Positions 55,501-64,000 of a stretch of DNA of 64,000 nt are shown here, piece by piece. The stretch is from Heracleum sosnowskyi (Eukaryota; Streptophyta; Magnoliopsida; Apiales; Apiaceae), in the NCBI GenBank assembly GCA_030848705.1, contig CM061244.1:53299190-53363189 (forward strand), in the 5' to 3' direction. The notes below the pieces were generated by a model. The model was not told the origin of the DNA and made no database searches. It saw only the letters and a program-made list of their open reading frames with translations. Position 1 is the first letter of the stretch. Each line of letters opens with the position of its first letter. The translations under genes and the position numbers were made by a program.

Positions 55501-58500
55501 GGGAGGAAGGAGAAAACTTTAGACATAAAAGGAGATGCAAATAAATATATTGCACTTAATTTATCTGTCTGTTGCAAAGCAATCTTAAAATCCTTTAAAA
55601 TGTAAATATTTACTTCATATCTAGCATTGTGCACAATTTAATATCGATAATGACAATATGCAAAATCATCTATTAAAAAGGAACACTGTACTAGGTAATT
55701 GCTGTTTTTTCTCTTAAAAAGACGGAACATCACGTAATCACCAACACAGAATAATAAAAGAATTCAAAGTATGTAGAAGCCTTGAAGACCTTCCAACTTA
55801 CCATGTGTTTCAACTTCTGATAGTAAATTGGTCCCATGAAGATATATGCTTGTAGCGGCATACCTGTGATACCTGGACAAAAGAGACATTTAGTCTGATC
55901 TGGCCAAAATCAACTACATGTAACACAATTACAAGCTTGTTTGTATGGGCTACTCCGCAAGTGGAACTTTGTCCATGAACAAAATACAATAGGAACAACA
56001 TGGATGGCAGCATTTGCCTACAGAATGAGCGAATGTTTCTATTTCGATTCTGACACACAGACTTATAAAACACAATTTATGCAATTACAACATGGTGCTT
56101 GATACAGAAATCTCAGAACCAAATTCGACTCGATGACGACATTTGCAGAAACTTCATATAACAAAATAATCGTAAATATTTATGCAACACAGCATGGTGC
56201 TTGATACACAAATCTCAAATTCAAATTCGACTCAATGACGACATTTGCAGAAACTTCATCACGGAACAATCGCAAAAATTTAGCATCCTGCTGTGTCCCC
56301 CTAGTCTAATTCATTTAAGCATAATCCAAGCGAATATCTGTGTAACTAAATAGTTAACGTTTATCATGGTAATGTGTTAAGAACTATTAAACCTGAATAA
56401 ATGAAATCTTTTCCTGTGTAGCTGAAACCATGCTTCACAAGGGTTTCACTGCCATAAACAAAAAAAAAGTTAAAAACATAAATATCTAATACAAAGTAAT
56501 TTGTTTGGAAAAACTCACCTTATTACTTCAACTTTGTCTGCATGACCACTAGGTTCCCCAAACGCACTGCCATAATGGAACCTGCCACAAGAAACTCCGG
56601 CTTTGCCCCCAAGAAGCTCTATCATCTTACCAACAGTCATTCGGCTGGTATAGAGCATTAAAAAGTATGCAAATAAGAAAAAAAAAGTAAAACATTACAC
56701 TGCTGTAATCAGAAAAACAAAAACATCAACCAAAAACGAAACCATAATTTGCTTATGATGGTACGATTGTTCATAACGGTGTATCTACGACCTAATACTA
56801 CCACTATAAAGTGTGCCAACAGATATATATGATATGTACAAGTAAGATGTAATAGATCCAATCATGATTTATGATATTGGCCTAATGAAAATAAATAGAA
56901 ACCATCCACGAAGTTTGGATCGAATAAAAATACAAACAAGTTTAATTAAGCAAAAACCATAGAAAAACTACTTCTAATGATTTGTTCATACGAAATCTAC
57001 CTTGGAAATCCATGAGGGTTCATGATCAGATCAGGACAGATCCCACGCTCAGAGAAAGGAAAATCTTCCTGTTGAACAATGGTACCGCAAACACCTTTTT
57101 GGCCATGTCGGCTACTAAATTTGTCACCAACCTGAGAGATAAACATACTTACAACACCACATTACCTTGAGATTGGTCTTACTAATATGACAGAACTGAA
57201 AGAGAGAAATCATTTACCTCAGGCCTACGAGTATGACGTATCATAAAAGTGATACTCATGTTATCATTCCTGTCTGTTGAAAGAGCTACTCTATCCACAA
57301 CAGCAGTCTCCCCTTCAGGACCCTTATATGTTTGCCAACTATCTTTATAAAAACTGTACATGGCAATAATGGTAAGACCTACAAACCATACATGCACATG
57401 TGGCATACAGTTAACAGGAGAAATAAATGTACCTCTCTGGCACGGTCCCGCTGATTGTATTTTTTGTATCAATCGGCGACTGCTTATAGATATAGACATC
57501 TTGAGGCCTAATGATTTCTCCTGGGGCAGCAAGTCCATCTTCATCCAAAATCTAAGATAAGAATAAATTGGTGGCAAACTATTACTAATTATACAACAAA
57601 TGTCAATTAATAATGGTAAAGTCCCGAAGATACAATCAAATCTCATACACATCTAGTGGCAATTTACACAAGCATTAAGTGATTAAATTCCCACAAGTAA
57701 AAAGACCTTACTTTCAGGTGAAGACTTGAATATATTTACAAACTTGCAAACTGTCAATACATCATCACACTCAAGTGTACATCAATACTAAGCTAGGGAA
57801 CACATCCGTGTCAGGACAGAGAAAGTTTGAGCAAAATAATCAAACTTTCATGGGGCTCCGAGAAACTGTGGCTCATGGATAATCATGAATTATGTGTTCA
57901 AGTGATTAGGCACAAATACATATTGTGACGGCAAGGCTAGATTGGCAAGAAAGCTTAGCCCACATGAAAGGGCACAAAAAGGGCATGACCCACAGTTTCT
58001 CAGAGCCCCATGACCAACTAATTTAATTAGTTTAACAATCGCAAGAAAGCAACACTGTCAGCCAAAACAGTGTATCGGCTTTTTAATCACTTTTTAGATT
58101 ATTTGACACCTTAGTTTCCCTTTATATGACAAAAAGGAGCTGAAGAGGCAGAAGGTAGCTGGTTTAAAAAAAGAAGAAAGGAAAAAGAGACACCACTGAA
58201 TATATATACACACACAGAGTTGGCAGATACATATTAAGCTTCCCGTAACATATGGCCTTATGTGAGGTGAATACTTGCACTCATGCCTACACTACAAGGA
58301 GGATTTTGCTCCACGAAGCACTTCGCCCTCTTTTGATGACTGAAATTACAAGAACAATATCTAGTTCCTGGCTCTACAACATATGAGGATTCCAAACATT
58401 TTTTAACAATGTGTGTCTGCTCGTTGTCTGCTCTACTTCAACAATGTGTTGGACATCCAACGAATAAAAGATTTGAGTAAGTTAACTCCATAAACTATCA

Positions 58501-61500
58501 ACACAGTTCTTTTATTAGCTAATAACACATCATCGAGAAGTTTCATTCAGACAGGTAATGCTTTGGTTGTATTATCAGGTGAATAGGTGATGTAGATTAC
58601 CTGCATCTTTTCCGCATTTCTTCCATCTCTTTGTGGTCGAATTATTCTATCTGACGTATTATTCGCATACTTTTGGTGTACAGCAGCCAACCTATGATAA
58701 AATAACATACAAGTCAAAAAGAATCTATTTTGTACAACACAAGTACAAGATAACTTGAAGTGCCCAGTGTCACTAAATGCATAAACCTCAAATCAAAAGG
58801 CATTCAAGTTAATACTTTTTCATTACAATACAACGACCAAAACCGCGATCAAGCGAGGATTTATTCATAACTATTGCATCCTCAATGTCGTAGCCACTAT
58901 AACTCATGACTGCGACAGTTGCATTTTGCCCGGCTCCAAGCTTGTCATATCCAACCTTAAAGGGCCAAAAAAAAGAACTTATGAAAATAGTTACTAGATA
59001 AGAGAACCAGAAAACACAAAGAATTGACAGCACACTAATAGGTAAAGAGACACAACAATACAAAACAGTTACCAGCTCAATTGTCCGTGTTGTCAGCAAT
59101 GGTCTTTGTGGATACACTAATAGGTAGATTAGCGTATCCATACGACATAACTGCAGAACAAGAGACATTTTTAGCCACACACTAAAATCATTTCTGACAG
59201 AAAGTCATAGCACCAGAAATAGTGTCAGTACTATGAAGACTTTAAAACTAATAATATAATACCATACTATAGCATAGCATCTATAATTATGAAAGTAGTA
59301 ATGCATTAGCATCTAGGCCACACCAATCAATAAAAGTTTAAGAATTTAACATCAGTAATTCCAGTTTCGGAGGGATCATCGAAGGGAAAGGAAGCTTTAA
59401 CAGTTGAATAAAAAGATTCACCTTACCCTAGCTTCATAAGATAAAGTACAGAGGATAGCACTGAAGAAGTCAAAAACCCTCACCAGGCAAGCAATGTATC
59501 CACTACCCAAAGACTGGGCGAAAAAAGTGAAGGAAAGCCTTAATGTGTCTTATTTAGTAACCAAGATTATTATAATCTGTGAATTAGGATGATAACGTTT
59601 ATGACTTCTGTGTTGATTTAAAATACTCTGCATCCAGTGGAAAGACTAATTTCAATATTCTACTACAATCTATACCATGCATCTTCCTTATTCTATTCGA
59701 ATAGATCTTTTGTAGCTTTTCAGCATTGTTTGAACCTTCGCAAGCCATTCAATTGCAGATCCTCATCACAGCTAGCCAATTGTGAAATCTGGCGCAATGA
59801 CTAGTTCTATACAATAGCACAACTTCAGTGTCAAAATGTTAGGACTAGTTTCCCGTTCATCTGTATTTTCTTAGTCTATTATTGAAATTTTTTTATCTCT
59901 AGGTTTTGTAGAAAATATTGGTATCATAGAAGTGTGATACAATTAACAAAATAAAATACAGTAATTAAGAAGGAAACCAAATTATTTTCTCACTAGACAA
60001 AGGTCAATCCATATATCAGAGAGACTCTAACTGAGCCCATAATATGGAAAAAAGAAAATTTAACCGAACACATAAATGCCTAGACTTGGAGCCAAATACA
60101 GAAAAATCTTGTAATTGAGAACCAAAAATTATGCTTGTATACTAATGTAGTTCTTAGTTGGGGTGAATGGAATGGAATGGGATGAGTGAAATTAAAAGGA
60201 AAATAATTGGAGGTAGGAGCAAGAATCCAGAAACAGAACAGTTAAAAGAGGACTATATATATGTTTGTGTCTGAAAATACACAAGTCTACTTCATATATT
60301 GCAAATGTACAGAGTGGGGCTTCATGCAAAGATTGTATGTGTGTATTTGTGAACAAATATGCAAGTCTACTTCATATCCTGCAAATGTAGGGAGGGGGCT
60401 TCGTGCAATTTAGTCAGAGAAAAAGTAGAGTCAATGTAAATATTTTTAAGGACAACTTGCCTGGTTGTAAGCGATATTTCCCATTGCTTGCTTTCCCATT
60501 GCACACTAAGGGAACAATGGAAACAAAAAAGAACACTAATAATCAAACCTAAATCCAAAACTTAGAAGCCCAAAATATCATATAAAGAACAAACGATAAC
60601 CTGATAGGTGTTTCTTGGTGACTGATTGTGATGAGGAAAAGGAATTAATCCAGCGCAAACACCCAGTATAGTAAAAGGTTCGATTTCGATATGGGTTGTA
60701 TCTATTGTAGCCTCTCCTTCGTATAGAGCAATCTATATACAATTATGCATAAAATAGAGTAAGAATTACTGTTGATAGGTAACCAAAACAAAAATATGTT
60801 ATATGCTACTGTACTAGGTATGAACACACCAATGCATTGTTCTCCTCATTAACATCGAGATATTCTATCAACCCCTCTCGTAGAAAACTGTCGAAATTGC
60901 GCATTCCGTCCTAAAAGGTAACAAAGGTTTCTTACAGAACATATAAGGACATATAGAAACAAATCAACAATAGACATAAACAACTTACCTTTAACTCTTT
61001 CATATGATGTTCCTTGATTCTTGATACACCCCTGTCAGCAATAACAAGAGGACGACACACTCTACCACCATCTGAAGCAATGTAGAGGCAGTGCTGCAAG
61101 ATTTCATTATTATTTGTTAATTAAATCCTTACATATAATAAGCGTAAGGGAGATCTTATCCAAAACTTTGGTCGGTCCTCAGTACCGCCAAAACAATCTC
61201 AACCGTTGGATCTGATATTTTTAAAAATAGACAATCAAGATTATATCATATAAAAATAGAAACTATTATCTAAAAAGGATATAAATCAAAGTGGGAGTAT
61301 TAGTATTAGAATTGGATTAGAAGTAATTAGAACTTAATAAAAATACCAGTTCCATTAATACTAATATTCAATTCATATTACATTAAATTAAATTAAATCC
61401 TTATATATAATAAGCGTAAGAGGGATCTTATCCAAAACTTTGGTCTGGTACCGCCAAATCAATAAGAACCGTTGATCTTAAAATAGATGAATCAGAATCC

Positions 61501-63380
61501 TTAGATTTAATATTAAAAAGATTTATTTTAATAATATAAGCCAAATATGAGTAGGTTTTCTAAGTTGACTAGAATTCTCAATGTAAAAATTCATAACTTC
61601 AAATTCTAAGTTGAGTAGGTTCATTTGATTCTTGGTGTATACTTTAATCGTAAGTTGAGTTGTTTTTTTATTTTAATTCTATTCCTAAGTTGAATAGAAC
61701 TAATGTAAAAATTCGTTATTTTATTCTTTCTTCAATTTCAGGGTAGTTTTAATTGGAAAAGAATTTGTTAAACTATCACTAAATTAAAGATTATTTTGTG
61801 AATTTTATGTGGGCCGTAAATTTGTTTTTAAATCTGATTTTTAGAACTCAAGATAGAACATAAATAATGTATTGAGCGTATAAAACATAATAAATAAAAT
61901 CTTAAAACTAATAACATAAAATTAATATAATTATAAATATTAAAAAAAGAGCCGTGCATTGCATGGGTTATAAGCTAGTTCAATTAAATTCAACTAAAGC
62001 ATTCAAAAATATCGAGATTGGGTAAAAACAAACGGAAGAAACATATACAATAAAATACAGCTCATGGTACGAAACAAATTATTCCTAGTGCAATGACGTA
62101 TGATGAAGATTCAGCAATGGGTATTACTAATTTTTTAATAGAATACAGAAAAAAGAATCATATGGACGCTTAAAATATCAATGTATAAATTCCACTCCTC
62201 TATGCATTTCAGGTAATTAAATCTGAAATTTAAAATGTAAGATCCAAGGGAAATGCAACTTTAGAACTTGAGTGAAATGTAAGCAAGGCTTTAAGATATT
62301 TATAAGAGATATACCAACTAAAGGTATTTTCAATCAGTTATGGTGCAACTAGTTGCATCTCGAACATCCCATAAGATACCCTTACATATTCATTTTTTTT
62401 AATTTGATTAGCTCGGACAGCATGTTGCAATAGTTGACTGAAGAATATAATTTAGCAGTTCGATTTATTTCGGTTCGGTCTTGACTAAAAAAACGAACCA
62501 AAACAGAACCATTAATTTTGGTTTTTCGCTTTTTTCTTCGGTTTGGTTTTTTCCGGTGTGGTTGATCGATTGATTTTCTCAAGCTAAGCCAAACAGGATC
62601 TAAACGAAGTTTGGTTAAAAATCTATACTAAGGAACCCATTTAAAAATTCCAGAAGCAATCATATCAAATTTACAAGTAGCCATCACTGAGATATGGGTG
62701 ATGTTAAGTTGCTAGATTCTTAAACCCTTAAGGTCTTAGTAAGAGTTAATTGGATCATAATATAAACATTCGAACACTCACCCTAAACTGAAATCTCATT
62801 GTGGGTTGGAACCTATCTTGGCTGCAACAATCAACCTTAGGTCCAAATAAAGTAATTGAGAATATTAAGGTGAGGTGGGTCCTTATACATTCTGCTAAAA
62901 CGTGGAGGTGTTAGGAGGACGTAATTAATTCATATATGTAGTTAAAACATATTGAGAAAAATTAATGAAGACAGTCATGCTCGCTCAGGCACAGTTTTAC
63001 AGCCAATTTTGTGCTACTTTCTGAGACAATAATGTTTACCTGTTTCTCATTTACAAAAATGCTAATGAACTCTCCAATTTTACCAGCTCTTCGCAGCTTT
63101 CTCATTGCTTGTGCAAATTGCTGGACAATTGAAAGAACGTTGCATAAATATATACATATTCTCTTCATTTTAAAAATGCAAAAAACTAACAATATGCAAT
63201 ATATAAATCTGCCTCTGCAATCTGCATCAGTTATTTCGATAAATGCCTAAACGAGGACAATACCTTCGGCCTCCGATGCTTGCCAAGAATAAGCCCATTT
63301 AAGATAATGAGGTATGAATTTGGTGCATGAAGTTCTTCTCCAGACAGTAATTCGAGATCTTCAACACCCAAACAGTAGCA
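52544..63380 (-). CDS. NRPC2: RNA polymerase III second-largest subunit (C-terminal 19 exons)
   Basis: Exons in transcript order: 63380-63264, 63120-63040, 61093-60989, 60910-60830, 60732-60601, 60505-60461, 59150-59073, 58955-58816, 58691-58601, 57551-57433, 57353-57218, 57131-57001, 56644-56519, 56448-56393, 55872-55802, 54598-54514, 54443-54340, 53472-53344, 52594-52544. They join to 625 codons plus TGA, roughly the last 54% of a protein of about 1,160 residues. Motifs: GRVCRPLVIAD, NEENNAL, the active-site region GYDIEDAIVMNKSSLDRG, DKFSSRHGQKG (catalytic face), TVGKMIELLGGKAG, GLRVGEMERDCLIAYGA, and the C-terminal zinc site CRKCG...CSTC. The tail ELQSMNIVPRLQLTEA is characteristic of Pol III, not Pol II or IV. 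Together with NRPC1 the subunit forms the catalytic centre that makes tRNA, 5S rRNA and U6 RNA in the nucleus. The 5' exons lie past base 64000. Confidence 0.96.
56076..56285 (-). repeat. Tandem duplication in an NRPC2 intron (period about 102 bp)
   Basis: The phrases CATGGTGCTTGATACA, AATTCGACTC and ATGACGACATTTGCAGAAAC occur twice, starting at 56091 and 56193. The copies are diverged and non-coding. Confidence 0.8.
57849..58012. repeat. Small inverted-repeat element in an NRPC2 intron
   Basis: A 29-bp arm at 57849-57877 (CATGGGGCTCCGAGAAACTG...) is the near-perfect reverse complement of 57984-58012 (...CAGTTTCTCAGAGCCCCATG). The 164-bp unit could be a short MITE or a hairpin-forming sequence. 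A target duplication is not evident. Confidence 0.65.
60281..60409 (-). repeat. Tandem repeat in an NRPC2 intron (period about 80 bp)
   Basis: AAGTCTACTTCATAT..TGCAAATGTA and GGGGCTTC.TGCAA appear at 60283 and again at 60363. Non-coding. Confidence 0.7.
61126..61397 (+). repeat. Extra 5' end of a Helitron, tandem to the element at 61398
   Basis: TCCTTACATATAATAAGCGT at 61126 nearly repeats TCCTTATATATAATAAGCGT at 61398, and both continue GATCTTATCCAAAACTTTGG. The first copy has no 3' hairpin of its own before the second begins. Confidence 0.7.
61398..61978 (+). mobile_element. Non-autonomous Helitron in the largest visible NRPC2 intron
   Basis: It starts TCCTTATATATAATAAGC after an A. It ends with the hairpin CCGTGCATTGCATGG (61952-61966), eight bases, then CTAG (61975-61978) before T. 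The intron between exons 63120-63040 and 61093-60989 is 1,946 bp, of which this element and its duplicated 5' end make up over 40%. No coding sequence. Confidence 0.8.
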
Positions 63381-64000
63381 CTAACACAATTCAAGCATAT
63401 ACATAACATGTAAAGTACGAGACTAAGCTTAAAAGTTTCATATTTCCAAAGAGGACATTTAAAATAGAACTAGAGCAACCAGTTTGGTAGTAACAGCAGG
63501 TATTGGAAAAAAAAGAATGAAATATAAACAGCACAATTCCACTTAACAGAATCTTTCGTGATTACAGCTATAAACAGCAACCAATGATGAGCATAAATTT
63601 GTTAATCCTTCATTCCTTCTATGTACTTAACTAGACAACAAAACATGTAACTTGATCAGAGACTGATGGACAAATTAAAAACTGTAGAACACGGAAAGAT
63701 AGAACTTGGCAAATTTATGATCAAGTGAGAGATTTATATAGATAGGCAACAAAAATTCTAATTACAAATATAGTTACGCTCAAAAGTACACAAACATGCA
63801 ACTTAAAAAGAAGGGTTATAGGGAGACCTTATAAGACAGAAACAACTATACTTTCCAATATGGTCTACTGATTGTTAAATCATCGTAAGTATGATCCCTT
63901 TCTTAAAAATTATCAAATCAACATTCTTAAAGGATGAAATAGTCCCACTAACAATAGTTATGGGTTATGGTTTATCATTTTTGACATGTTAGTTTAAGGT
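63381..64000 (-). other. NRPC2 intron reaching the window edge
   Basis: Upstream of the exon beginning at 63380 the expected preceding coding sequence is not found before base 64000, so this is intron. No element was recognised in it. Confidence 0.6.

Overview
The window is nuclear DNA of a flowering plant. It is AT-rich, its host genes have introns, and the rest is packed with LTR retrotransposons, Helitrons and MITEs. Only three host protein genes are well supported: an intronless DYW-class PPR gene (27431-29518, +), a serine carboxypeptidase-like gene with eight exons (45740-48435, +), and the 3' half of the gene for the second-largest subunit of RNA polymerase III (NRPC2/RPC2, 52544-63380, -; its 5' part lies beyond base 64000). 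A small GRF-type zinc-finger fragment lies at 49243-49449. The mix of retroelement families suggests a eudicot, perhaps an asterid, but I cannot name the species.

Bases 1-23000 are a nest of Ty1-copia elements. A nearly intact copia element (167-7894, called E3; LTRs of about 1.1 kb, TSD AAAGG) split the 3' ORF of an older copia element (E1, whose 3' LTR is 8405-8911). E1 itself sits inside the gag of a third element (E2, 8912 to about 9846). A minus-strand copia element (E4) runs from its 5' LTR (19799-20854) through gag-protease (18011-19747) and RT-RNase H (10618-11948) to a small acidic 3' ORF (9952-10212). It was split by a plus-strand copia element of the E1 family (E5, 11949-18010). 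The 3' end of E5 and the integrase region of E4 were then lost together in one deletion, with an AGCTT junction at 18006-18010. Downstream of the E4 LTR is an ORF of the kind found at the env position in plant copia elements (21523-22976, broken), with a TATA-rich leader.

Bases 23000-27430 hold a probable chromovirus-like gypsy LTR in minus orientation, a hAT-type MITE and a 0.3-kb direct repeat, leading up to the PPR gene. Bases 29520-45700 are intergenic: a Mutator-like MITE with a perfect 9-bp TSD, then a tandem duplication of a roughly 0.8-kb segment. One unit was hit by a 564-bp TRIM (TSD CTTAC) and a decayed Tat-like Ty3-gypsy element (34337-41659, TSD CCTCC). The other unit was hit by a non-autonomous Helitron that itself carries a MITE. 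The two units give near-empty sites for each other, so the order of events can be read directly.

Bases 45740-64000 are gene-rich: the carboxypeptidase gene (with a SINE-like remnant in intron 3), the GRF fragment, a second Helitron (50567-51440), and 19 exons of NRPC2 that join in frame to 625 codons plus stop. One NRPC2 intron begins with GC rather than GT. Its largest intron holds a third Helitron with a duplicated 5' end, and another holds a small inverted-repeat element. No operon, CRISPR array, tRNA or rRNA gene was seen.
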